32,940 nt of DNA from Pseudanabaena sp. (GTDB lineage: Bacteria > Cyanobacteriota > Cyanobacteriia > Pseudanabaenales > Pseudanabaenaceae). The notes beneath the pieces are model-generated. The model had not been told where the DNA came from, made no database searches, and was given only the letters and a program-made list of their open reading frames with translations. The stretch is taken from positions 1-32,940 of the forward strand of contig QBMK01000039.1 of the NCBI GenBank assembly GCA_003249035.1, given 5' to 3'. Positions 15,860-23,551 of this stretch are shown here, one piece after another. Each line of letters starts with the position of its first letter. Within the stretch, counting starts at the first letter, position 1. The position numbers and the translations under genes are program-made.

Positions 15860-16237
15860 ATGAATATAAGTAAAGTGAGTATTCCTAGTGAAATCGATAA
15901 TAATCATCGACTGGAAGCTCAAATACAAGACATTTTAGAAGCGATGACTGCCACTGAGTCATTTGTGTCGGGGATAGATTTTATGCAGTTTAGTTGCGAT
16001 CAAAAAACAATTTTTGCTGTAGAAAGGGCAATCAGTCTCATCGGTGCAACAGCGAAGCGATTGCCGATTAGTTTTACGGATCAGTATCCTCAAATTAATT
16101 GGAGACGTTTGACAAGTGTGGGAGATAGCTTGATGTTTGGCTATTTAGAGGTGGATCTCAATACTTTGTGGGAGTTGACTCAACAAGACGTGCCTTTTAT
16201 CAAAGACTTAATGCGAAAAGCGATCGCCACCTTATAA
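15860..16237 (+). CDS. degenerate HepT-like (DUF86) protein, solitary
   Basis: A 125-residue helical protein aligning with HepT RNase toxins: an early helix with DILEAMTATESFVSGIDF, then AVERAISLIGATAKRLPISF, then PQINWRRLTSVGDSLMFGYL, EVDLNTLWE. In active HepT the last block contains R-x4-H-x-Y. Here the Arg position is Gly88 and the His position is Phe93; only Tyr95 remains. The cognate MntA nucleotidyltransferase, normally adjacent, is absent: cobA is upstream and the next gene is a nuclease 414 bp away. So this is probably not an active toxin. It could be a leftover, an antitoxin-like homologue or a repurposed binding protein. The fold assignment is from remembered family patterns. Confidence 0.75.
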   Translation: MNISKVSIPSEIDNNHRLEAQIQDILEAMTATESFVSGIDFMQFSCDQKTIFAVERAISLIGATAKRLPISFTDQYPQINWRRLTSVGDSLMFGYLEVDLNTLWELTQQDVPFIKDLMRKAIATL

Positions 16238-16651
16238 ACAGCACCCCAATACAAGCTAAGAGCTTATTAAGACTCACACAAATAAAATGTAAACTTCTTT
16301 CTTCCTGTTTGACAAGGATTTTTGGGGGGAACTTTCTCTACAACTTTTGTTGAGATTTTAATATTGAGAACCAAACTTTCAACTTTAAGGAAGAAGCAGG
16401 AGAACAACTCACAGCCCATGAGGAGCAGTCTGAACATTACGCGATCATCAAACTGAAGTATTTAAACAGTGTTCCTTGAAATAATGGACACGATCAAGGA
16501 GATCGCTCTAGATGTTGCATAATTCAGCGCTTTGCGACCAAACCCAAACCAAGAAATTTTTTGCAAGTGTTGCAAAGCAACACTTGCAAAAAATTTCTTA
16601 TGGTTCGTTTCACCGATAATTGCTGTAACTAATCTATAAGCCTTTTCTCTT
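16238..16651. other. 414-bp intergenic region with a 23-bp hairpin
   Basis: 16551-16573 pairs perfectly with 16577-16599 over an AAA loop, a stem containing GCAAGTGTTGC. It is 52 bp upstream of the DUF790 start and followed by TATGG rather than a T-run, so it is unlikely to terminate transcription. The rest of the gap shows no credible gene, only a short open frame without protein character. Confidence 0.6.
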
Positions 16652-17866
16652 ATGCTGCCTAGCGAACTCCTGATGCATCGACTGAATGGCGAAACCGTCG
16701 TTCCTAAAAGATTAAAAGTAGATCAGAAGCATCAAGCGATCGCAATAGAACTAATCGCAATTTTTGAGAATGCTAAGGGCGGGACACAGAGCGAACTCGA
16801 TCGCCTATTGCAAGAACTTGAAGGCGACACCCCAGATTATCGGGTAAAGCGGGGATTGGCGCATATTCTCAAGTCCAGTTTCAGCACTTTTGAAATCGTA
16901 AGTCCGCTGGAACCTCAAGAATTACGCCGCCGTATTTTTGAATTGTCGGCTCAAGTTATACCTAGTCAGCAAGCTACAAAGCAAACCCTTACAGAACTTG
17001 CCGATAGCCTGACTGAAGAACTTAAGCGTGAAGTCTTACCTTCGCAAATTACAACGGGGCTTTATGCCGATCTGATGGAGAATCGGATTCTGACACAATT
17101 TGAAAGTCCAACACCTGAAGATCTCATCCATCGTTATAATCTTTCGCAAGTTCAGGGGATTTTCTATCGTGCAAGTCAAATGACTCTAAAAGTCCATCGC
17201 AACGATCCTGGGGAATATAAGCTGCTATTCCGTTATCTCAAGCTATTTCAACTAATGTCTTATATCGAAGGCGATGTCGATTATGGATTTACGATTACTG
17301 TAGATGGGGCGACGAGTTTGTTTGGCACGAGTACCCGTTACGGACTTGCGATCGCAAAGCTTCTTCCTGCCCTACTTCATGTAACCAAATGGAGCCTCAA
17401 CGCCACCCTCGTTGAAAAAGATACTTATTCAAAACAAAAGCGTACAGGTTTATTTACTCTCGATTCTGATTGTGGCTTAGTCAGCCATTATCCTGCTGGC
17501 AAAATGTATGACAGTGCGATCGAGTCATCGTTTGCAGAACGTTGGGCAGAACTAAAAACTGAGTGGAAGTTAGAAAGAGAAGTAGATTTAATTCCCATTC
17601 CTGGGAGTGTGATGATTCCTGATTTTCGATTAGTGCATCCCGATGGACGTACTTATTTATTAGAGATCGTTGGCTATTGGCGACCTGAGTATTTACGCAA
17701 GAAATTTTCGCAGGTGAGACAAGCTAATTGTGAGAATTTGATTTTGGCGATTTCTGAACGCCTGAATCTGGAGAAGGCGGGTGTAAAAGTAAGCGATACT
17801 CCTGCGCTGACAGTTTGGTTTAAGGATAAACTTTCGCCCAAAGTAGTTTTACAAGCGATCGAATAG
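16652..17866 (+). CDS. DUF790 / Bax1-like nuclease
   Basis: A 404-residue protein starting MLPSELLMHRLNGETVVPKR, the usual DUF790 opening. The C-terminal region has a PD-(D/E)xK-like arrangement: MIPDFRLVHPDGRTYLLEIV (Asp about 326, Glu about 338), then GYWRPEYLRKK. Archaeal Bax1, of the same family, is an endonuclease partnered with XPB helicase in nucleotide excision repair. No helicase is in this window, so a partner would be elsewhere. The central part (FGTSTRYGLAIAKLLPALL) is the conserved family core. Its stop codon TAG (17864-17866) coincides with the left edge of a 442-bp tandem duplication. Function in cyanobacteria is inferred, not shown. Confidence 0.82.
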   Translation: MLPSELLMHRLNGETVVPKRLKVDQKHQAIAIELIAIFENAKGGTQSELDRLLQELEGDTPDYRVKRGLAHILKSSFSTFEIVSPLEPQELRRRIFELSAQVIPSQQATKQTLTELADSLTEELKREVLPSQITTGLYADLMENRILTQFESPTPEDLIHRYNLSQVQGIFYRASQMTLKVHRNDPGEYKLLFRYLKLFQLMSYIEGDVDYGFTITVDGATSLFGTSTRYGLAIAKLLPALLHVTKWSLNATLVEKDTYSKQKRTGLFTLDSDCGLVSHYPAGKMYDSAIESSFAERWAELKTEWKLEREVDLIPIPGSVMIPDFRLVHPDGRTYLLEIVGYWRPEYLRKKFSQVRQANCENLILAISERLNLEKAGVKVSDTPALTVWFKDKLSPKVVLQAIE

Positions 17867-17868
17867 AA

Positions 17869-17922
17869 TGCCCCATATACCTTAGTGGCAATTCATGAAT
17901 TGCCACTAAGGTATATGGGGCA
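17869..17922. repeat. perfect 54-bp palindrome, copy 1
   Basis: TGCCCCATATACC starts a sequence that equals its own reverse complement over 54 bp, centred on ATTCATGAAT with no loop. It begins two bases after the DUF790 stop. Between convergent genes it could act as a bidirectional transcription barrier, though it lacks a T-run, or it could be a mobile palindromic repeat. Confidence 0.85.
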
Positions 17923-17939
17923 AAGCGATGTACGGAAAA

Positions 17940-18304
17940 CTAAGGATTGCAATAGGAGCAGTACATCGGATCAGCAGTTTGCACTTCATCTGGGAATAGA
18001 ACTTCTTGCTGAAACTGACAGCGATCGCAACGATAGATATGAGCGCGAGTAACTTGAGTGGGTAAGCCGCACAGTTCACATGGCAAACCCTTCCGTCTTT
18101 CTACGACATCGAAATCCACAAAACCGCAATTTGGACAGAGTTGCTGCAACTTACGTACTAAATCTTCAGTGGCTTTAGCAATATTATTCATGCGAGTTGG
18201 ATTGTAGAGCGATCGCATATCTGTTTCAATATGGATTTGTGATGATTGTTTTAGTAACTCATTGACAGATTCTTTGAGTAAATCTTCTGAAGTAATTCCT
18301 TTGT
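17940..18304 (-). pseudogene. duplicated 3' fragment of the DUF6671 gene
   Basis: This is an identical copy of the last third of the DUF6671 gene, cut at the duplication junction. Upstream in frame it runs into the second palindrome and a TAA, with no start codon between. Only an internal ATG (18218) could give a 92-residue product, which would consist of the zinc-ribbon-like C terminus (CPNCGF, CELCGL, CDRCQF, CSYC). Probably not functional. Confidence 0.8.
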
Positions 18305-18310
18305 ATAGAA

Positions 18311-18364
18311 TGCCCCATATACCTTAGTGGCAATTCATGAATTGCCACTAAGGTATATGGGGCA
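18311..18364. repeat. perfect 54-bp palindrome, copy 2
   Basis: Identical to the copy at 17869-17922, carried by the second duplication unit. It lies 17 bp beyond the stop of the intact DUF6671 gene, so in the presumed ancestral arrangement a single palindrome separated that gene from DUF790. Confidence 0.85.
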
Positions 18365-18381
18365 AAGCGATGTACGGAAAA

Positions 18382-19299
18382 CTAAGGATTGCAATAGGAG
18401 CAGTACATCGGATCAGCAGTTTGCACTTCATCTGGGAATAGAACTTCTTGCTGAAACTGACAGCGATCGCAACGATAGATATGAGCGCGAGTAACTTGAG
18501 TGGGTAAGCCGCACAGTTCACATGGCAAACCCTTCCGTCTTTCTACGACATCGAAATCCACAAAACCGCAATTTGGACAGAGTTGCTGCAACTTACGTAC
18601 TAAATCTTCAGTGGCTTTAGCAATATTATTCATGCGAGTTGGATTGTAGAGCGATCGCATATCTGTTTCAATATGGATTTGTGATGATTGTTTTAGTAAC
18701 TCATTGACAGATTCTTTGAGTAAATCTTCTGAAGTAATTCCTTTGTAAATAGCCTCTTTTGCAGAGGTCTTGGAATCTTGCATCAGCACGATCGCATGAT
18801 CGGGAAAGCCAATTTTTAGCGCAAAATCATAGGCTTGGTCATAGCTAGAAATTTCTTGATGGCGAAAGTTCGTATCAGTGGAGAGAAATTCGCCGTAAAC
18901 AGAGAAGTTATGCTTTTGATCCAGTAAAAAAACAATTTCGCGATTGTAAGGGATACTTAGCATTGGATGCGGGAAAAAGCTGCCTTCACTAGCGATCGCT
19001 AGATCAGCGTCAATTAGTTCTAAAGCTTTTTCGGCTTTGAGTTTTGCAGTTTCAACTTGATTAGCAGGGCGATCAATATCGCGGGTAAATGTGCCGAACA
19101 AGTCACTATCAAAATCTTGAGGGACTGTAATTCTAACGCCTAAGGATGTTTGTAATATTGGCGCGATCGCTAATTCCTTGCGATGCATTGTGGCGATCAC
19201 CACTAGGCGATCGCGAAAGTCGATTCTATGGTCTATTGGATTCCCTTGTTCCCCTCTCCCACTGGGAGAGGGGATAGAAGCATTACTCGTCATGGGCAA
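18382..19299 (-). CDS. DUF6671 family protein with C-terminal zinc-ribbon-like cysteines
   Basis: A 305-residue protein. The DUF6671 core begins near residue 29 (RDRLVVIATMHRKELAIAPI) and runs through DADLAIASEGSFFPHPMLSI and REIVFLLDQ. The C-terminal 65 residues hold eight cysteines in four CxxC pairs (CPNC, CELC, CDRC, CSYC), likely binding two zinc ions. The function is unknown. The first about 25 residues (PSPSGRGEQG) are encoded by a G/C-rich inverted repeat at 19251-19273, so the annotated start may include repeat-derived sequence; a later GTG (MVIATMHRKE) is the alternative. The start overlaps the end of cmpD by 17 bp on the same strand, so it may be read with the cmp cluster. Confidence 0.8.
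   Translation of the reverse strand: MPMTSNASIPSPSGRGEQGNPIDHRIDFRDRLVVIATMHRKELAIAPILQTSLGVRITVPQDFDSDLFGTFTRDIDRPANQVETAKLKAEKALELIDADLAIASEGSFFPHPMLSIPYNREIVFLLDQKHNFSVYGEFLSTDTNFRHQEISSYDQAYDFALKIGFPDHAIVLMQDSKTSAKEAIYKGITSEDLLKESVNELLKQSSQIHIETDMRSLYNPTRMNNIAKATEDLVRKLQQLCPNCGFVDFDVVERRKGLPCELCGLPTQVTRAHIYRCDRCQFQQEVLFPDEVQTADPMYCSYCNP
19251..19273. repeat. REP-like inverted repeat inside the DUF6671 5' end
   Basis: CCCCTCTCCCA (19251-19261) pairs with TGGGAGAGGGG (19263-19273) around one base. Sequences like this are a common dispersed repeat in cyanobacteria. Here it is in frame and would be translated as part of the N terminus of the DUF6671 protein, just after the cmpD stop. Confidence 0.6.
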
Positions 19300-20120
19300 A
19301 TCGGTTATACAAGAAGTCGAGAGCCGTATTTCTCAGATCGTAGTATAAAGGATCTTCCATGATTTGAGCGCGATCGCGTGGACGGGCAAAGGGAATCGTT
19401 AAAACTTCACCAATATGTGCAGCGGGACCATTGGTCATCATTACAAGGCGATCGGCTAAGAATAAAGCCTCATCAATATCGTGAGTGATCATCAATACCG
19501 TACAGCGATGTTCTGTCCAGATTTGGAGAAGCTCTTCTTGTAGTTCCTCTTTTGTAATCGCATCCAAAAGCACCAAAGGGTTCATCAAGGATCAACACTT
19601 CAGGACGGATAGACAAGGCTCTAGCGATCGATACGCGCTGTTTCATCCCGCCTGAAATTTGAGGTGGCTTTTTCTCGGCAGATTCACTCAATCCGACCAT
19701 CGCGAGGTGATGGCGGACAATATCATTTTTCTCGCTTTTCGAGAGGTTGGGATTAACTGAATCCACCGCCAGCATGACGTTTTCATATACTGTTAGCCAA
19801 GGCAAGAGTGCATAACCTTGGAATACGACCATGCGATCGGGCCCTGGCTTGGTGATCAGTTTTCCATTAAGGATGACTTCGCCAATAGATGGTTTTGAGA
19901 AACCACCAACCATGTTTAACAATGTAGATTTACCGCAGCCAGAGTGACCAATTAGGCACATAAATTCGCCTTCTTGGATATTCAGATTTACATCCTCTAG
20001 AACAACATATTGTCCGTTATTAGGTGTAGGGTAAATTTTGGAAACATTTTCAATGCGAAGGAATGATTCTTGAGGGGGGATTGTCGCGCTAGAGCTTTGA
20101 TTCAGAATTGTTTGTGTCAT
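19283..20120 (-). pseudogene. cmpD: bicarbonate transporter ATPase CmpD, one-base frameshift
   Basis: An ABC ATPase gene broken by a single extra base. The 5' part encodes the Walker A motif GHSGCGKST, the Q-loop and the signature ISGGMKQRVSIARA, up to LILDEPFGA. The 3' part continues in the other frame with DAITKEELQEELLQIWTEHR and the switch His in MITHDIDEAL. The extra base lies in the A4 run at 19566-19569 (T4 on the coding strand, where T3 would restore GALDAITKEE). Corrected, the protein is about 278 residues, the family's normal size. All motifs are otherwise intact, which suggests a sequencing error or a very recent mutation. Start ATG 20120. CmpD partners CmpC at the CmpB membrane subunit. 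Confidence 0.85.
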
Positions 20121-20200
20121 TGTTCTTTTTGATTTTGTTCTTAAAGTTTTAGATCTAGATCTCCCCAAGCTCTCCTTTGTAAAGGCGGGAGAATTAATTG

Positions 20201-20249
20201 TTAATTCTAATCCCCTTCAAAAAGGGGACTTGAAGGGGATTAGAATTAA
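20201..20249 (-). repeat. cmpC-cmpD hairpin, 20-bp stem
   Basis: 20201-20220 pairs perfectly with 20230-20249 over a 9-nt loop. The stem contains TCCCCTTCAA and includes the cmpC stop codon (20246-20248). It resembles the dispersed CCCCTT-A-rich-AAGGGG repeats common in cyanobacteria, and may tune cmpD expression relative to cmpC. Confidence 0.7.
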
Positions 20250-22246
20250 GCAACCATTCGGATTGAGTCCATCGGAATCTCTGCCATCGTGATATTATGC
20301 TTAATTTCTAGATGATTGAGATAATCAATCGGATCTTCAGCATTAAAGGGGATATCGTCAAACAATTGAATCGCATTACGGCTGTAGGTGATATCAGTCA
20401 AACCTAGCTCACGAGCTGCCGTACTATAAATGCCGACCCGACAAGTTTTCTCTAGAACCTCTACCCAGTTGCGAGGGAAAGGAACATCACCCCAACGCGC
20501 CATCTGCGTAATATGCCAGAGATGCTCAGAACGACTTGGACGGTTTACCCCAGCACCGAAAAACTGATGGTGCGCAGGTTCGCGCATAGGAGAGTCTAGC
20601 GCACAAGTTACATCATTAGGATTGCCCAGATGAATATAATTAATATTGGTGCTGACATATTCGCGACGCGATAGGATCAGGCGAATCTCATCCGCATTAT
20701 TTGGATCTGCGCAGTACATACAAGCTTCTAGAAGAGCCTTGACAAGTGCAATGTGAGTATTGGGATACGCATTTGCCCAATCTTCGCGCACACCGAGAAC
20801 CTTACCAGGATGTCCGTTCCAGATTTCTAAATCAGTGGCAACTGTGAAGCCAATATTTTCCATCGCAGCACGGAAGTTCCAAGGTTCGCCAACACAGAAC
20901 CCATCAATACTGCCAGCTTTGAGGTCAACCACCATTTGCGCTGGTGGAATCGTTTTGAGCTGTACATCGCGATCTGGATCGATACCGCCTGCGGCTAGCC
21001 AGTAACGCAATAACAGATTATGCATCGAAGATGGATGGACTACACCCATACGGTGAGTACGATCGCGTGTATTCTGAAGCAGTTCCTTAAAATCAGTGAG
21101 GGTGTAAATCCCACGGTCGTAAAAATGCTTATCAAGAGTAATCGCATTACCATTGCGGGTCATGGTTAACGCCGTTACGATCGGTTTGCTAGCAGAACCA
21201 GAACCACCAAGGGTCATCCACATTGGCAATCCTGAAGGCATTTGGGCTGCGTCGAGATAGCCACCTGCAATACCATCGACAATTCCGCGCCAACTGGTTT
21301 CGCGCACTAGAGATACTTCGTCAAGCCCATGTTTTTGAAAGAATCCTTTTTCTTTGGCGATCGCGATTGGCGCACAGGCGGTTAAAGGAACAAAACCGAT
21401 TTCTAGGTTCACCTTTTCTAAGCCGTGACGTGCAACTGTAGCAACAGTTCGCGCATTTATTTTTTTAACGCGCTTCTGTTGGTTTAAGAAATAGATGATT
21501 TCGCTGCGTAAGCTGTAGTAACTAGGATGCTTAACTGCTTCTAGTCTTTGACGAGGACGAGGAATATCAACCTCTAAAATGCCGCCAATTTTCGAGGCAG
21601 GACCATTGGTAAGCATAACAATGCGATCGCTTAGCAATACGGCTTCATCTACATCATGAGTGACCATTACCGCTGTAACTTCGTCTTCATTACAAATCTG
21701 CATTAATTTCTCTTGCAGATTGCCACGAGTCAGCGCATCCAAAGCTCCAAACGGCTCATCTAGTAGCAGAAGTTTAGGACGAACAGCAAGAGCACGAGCG
21801 ATCGCAACTCGTTGTTTCATTCCACCTGAAAGTTGAGTGGGTGGCTTATCAATCGCATGACTTAGACCGACCATATTCACATAACGCTCGATCAAGTCGT
21901 GCCGTTCACCCTTGGGCAAATGCGAAAGAACTTCATCTACGGCTAAACCGACATTTTCGCGAACTGACATCCAAGGCAATAGCGAATAGTTCTGAAAAAC
22001 CACCATGCGATCTGGTCCTGGACGGGATACGCGCTCATCTTCGAGCATGACGATGCCGCCAGTGGGCAAGTCTAATCCAGCGATCATATTCAGTAAGGTG
22101 GATTTCCCACAGCCAGAGTGACCGATGAGGGAAATAAATTCACCTTTTCTAATATTTAAATCAATTCCTTTGAGGGCAATATATTCTTTGCCACCACCCA
22201 AAGGAAAAGTTCTCCCTACTTGATCGATTGAAACAAAACTGCTCAT
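20246..22246 (-). CDS. cmpC: bicarbonate transporter ATPase-sensor fusion CmpC
   Basis: A 666-residue protein with two parts. Residues about 1-255 are an ABC ATPase: GHSGCGKSTLL (Walker A), LSGGMKQRVAIARAL (signature), LLLLDEPFGALDALT (Walker B) and MVTHDVDEA (switch His). Residues about 275-666 are a CmpA/NrtA-like solute-binding domain without signal peptide, hence cytoplasmic. It contains EIGFVPLTACAPIAIAKEKG and GEPWNFRAAMENIGF. This fusion is unique to the CmpC/NrtC group, where the extra domain senses substrate and inhibits transport (shown for NrtC). At the ligand-loop position it has HPGK, unlike the HPEE of the CmpA here. The size fits CmpC. Gaps on both sides contain inverted repeats. 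Confidence 0.92.
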   Translation of the reverse strand: MSSFVSIDQVGRTFPLGGGKEYIALKGIDLNIRKGEFISLIGHSGCGKSTLLNMIAGLDLPTGGIVMLEDERVSRPGPDRMVVFQNYSLLPWMSVRENVGLAVDEVLSHLPKGERHDLIERYVNMVGLSHAIDKPPTQLSGGMKQRVAIARALAVRPKLLLLDEPFGALDALTRGNLQEKLMQICNEDEVTAVMVTHDVDEAVLLSDRIVMLTNGPASKIGGILEVDIPRPRQRLEAVKHPSYYSLRSEIIYFLNQQKRVKKINARTVATVARHGLEKVNLEIGFVPLTACAPIAIAKEKGFFQKHGLDEVSLVRETSWRGIVDGIAGGYLDAAQMPSGLPMWMTLGGSGSASKPIVTALTMTRNGNAITLDKHFYDRGIYTLTDFKELLQNTRDRTHRMGVVHPSSMHNLLLRYWLAAGGIDPDRDVQLKTIPPAQMVVDLKAGSIDGFCVGEPWNFRAAMENIGFTVATDLEIWNGHPGKVLGVREDWANAYPNTHIALVKALLEACMYCADPNNADEIRLILSRREYVSTNINYIHLGNPNDVTCALDSPMREPAHHQFFGAGVNRPSRSEHLWHITQMARWGDVPFPRNWVEVLEKTCRVGIYSTAARELGLTDITYSRNAIQLFDDIPFNAEDPIDYLNHLEIKHNITMAEIPMDSIRMVA

Positions 22247-22299
22247 TTTAAAATTCTCCTTTAATAAAGTATCAATCTACTGATGGCGCTAGGTGCTAA

Positions 22300-22383
22300 A
22301 GATCCCCCTCAATCCCCCTTAAAAAGGGGGAAGAGGAAATTAAATTAATGCTCCCCCCTTAAAAAGGGGGGCTGGGGGGATCT
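22300..22383. repeat. 84-bp nested inverted-repeat element between cmpB and cmpC
   Basis: The ends AGATCCCCC (22300-22308) and GGGGGATCT (22375-22383) are complementary. Inside are two CCCCCTTAAAAAGGGGG-type hairpins, near 22314-22330 and 22353-22371. The layout is that of a small dispersed palindromic repeat or MITE. It lies in the cmpB-cmpC gap and would fold strongly in the operon mRNA. Confidence 0.75.
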
Positions 22384-22442
22384 ATAACCTGAAACGCAGA
22401 CAGATAAATTTGTGTGTACAAGGTGGATTAACGGGTATCTAT

Positions 22443-23279
22443 TTACTTCTGTTCTTCAGGCACAATCAATGTCTGAATCCATCCAATCGTACGGTCAAGT
22501 ATCAAGCCGACAGCACCGATATAAACGAGAGCCAAGATAACTTCGCCTACCCTGCCATCTGTATATGCATTCCAAATAAAGAAGCCAATACCAACGATGC
22601 CTGACATGATGATTTCTGCGGCGATAATCGCAAGCCAAGCAAGACCAATAGAAATGCGAAGCCCAGTGAAGATATATGGGAGCGCTGAAGGAATCAAAAT
22701 CTTAAAGAAATACTTTTGGCGAGAAAGTTGTAATACTCGTGAAACGTTGCGATAGTCTTGAGGAATTTGCTTTACGCCGACGGCTGTGTTCAGCAAAATT
22801 GGCCATACAGCAGTAATAAAAATAACAAACAATGCTGCTGGTTCATTTTGACGAAGAGCTGCCAAAGCGATCGGAACCCATGCCAAAGGGGGAACTGTAC
22901 GCAAAAATTGAAACAGTGGATCGAGAGCTTTGTCAATTACTGGAGTTGTCCCCACTAAAATCCCCATCCCAACGCCCACGATCGCTGCTAGCGAGTAACC
23001 TTTAGCGACACGCTCAAAGCTAGCTAGTGTTTGCCAGAATAGTCCTTTGTCAGTGCCACCGCGATCATAGAAGGGATAGAGTAAAAGAGTTCGAGTCGAT
23101 TTTTCGGACCAAATATCCCATGGCCCAGGCAATTTGACTAAACCGATGCTTGAAAGAATTTGCCATAATATGAGAAATCCTAAAATTCCTATGATTGGCA
23201 ATACCCAATTCTGAGCATTTTTTTGCCAAAACTTAGAGAGGGCATTTGATGAATTGCGACTACCGACACTTGCTGCCAT
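22443..23279 (-). CDS. cmpB: bicarbonate transporter permease CmpB
   Basis: A 278-residue inner-membrane permease of the BPD_transp_1 class. Hydrophobic segments include WVLPIIGILGFLILWQILSS near 26-45, YSLAAIVGVGMGILVG near 95-110, and FVIFITAVWPILLNTAVGV near 150-168. The coupling EAA-like loop IAAEIIMSGIVGIGFFIWNA near 220-239 contacts the ATPases. CmpB, with CmpC and CmpD, forms the import channel fed by CmpA. By sequence alone NrtB would also fit; the carbonic anhydrase and porin in the cluster favour bicarbonate. Confidence 0.9.
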   Translation of the reverse strand: MAASVGSRNSSNALSKFWQKNAQNWVLPIIGILGFLILWQILSSIGLVKLPGPWDIWSEKSTRTLLLYPFYDRGGTDKGLFWQTLASFERVAKGYSLAAIVGVGMGILVGTTPVIDKALDPLFQFLRTVPPLAWVPIALAALRQNEPAALFVIFITAVWPILLNTAVGVKQIPQDYRNVSRVLQLSRQKYFFKILIPSALPYIFTGLRISIGLAWLAIIAAEIIMSGIVGIGFFIWNAYTDGRVGEVILALVYIGAVGLILDRTIGWIQTLIVPEEQK

Positions 23280-23456
23280 ATACTTTCCGATCCTAATTTG
23301 TAATATATTGCTGAAAATTTTTGTTGGCTACCTCGGTTTATAAGTTGTTGGAGACAGCTTATAAACCATAAAACATTTTATAACGTTATCGAGTTTTTTT
23401 CGTTGTCCATATAAAACACGAAACCTAACAATGCTCATTATAAAAATTGACTTTGA

Positions 23457-23515
23457 AAAACCCAATTTTATTTTTTTCACCGCCTTAGTTGATGAAAAAA
23501 ATAAAATTGGGTTTT
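23457..23515 (-). terminator. porin-cmpB hairpin, 23-bp stem
   Basis: 23457-23479 pairs perfectly with 23493-23515 over a 13-nt loop; each arm contains an A/T-rich run. It begins 37 bp after the porin stop and lies 178 bp before cmpB. It could partially terminate transcription, making porin mRNA more abundant than cmpBCD mRNA, or protect a processed 3' end. Confidence 0.65.
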
Positions 23516-23551
23516 AGTTAGAACAAATGAAGAGACTCACCACAAGACATC

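Larger units (their letters stand above)
17863..18747. repeat. exact tandem duplication, 442-bp unit
   Basis: Unit 1 (17863-18304) and unit 2 (18305-18746, plus one shared base at 18747) look identical throughout. Each unit contains a 54-bp palindrome and the 3' part of the DUF6671 gene. The junction shows only one base of homology. Perfect identity means a very recent event or an assembly error. The left flank is the DUF790 stop codon and the right flank is the intact DUF6671 gene. Confidence 0.9.

Noticed and set aside
17940-18218. Independent 92-residue zinc-ribbon gene
   Set aside because: It is an exact copy of the end of the neighbouring DUF6671 gene created by tandem duplication, with no start codon at the proper place.
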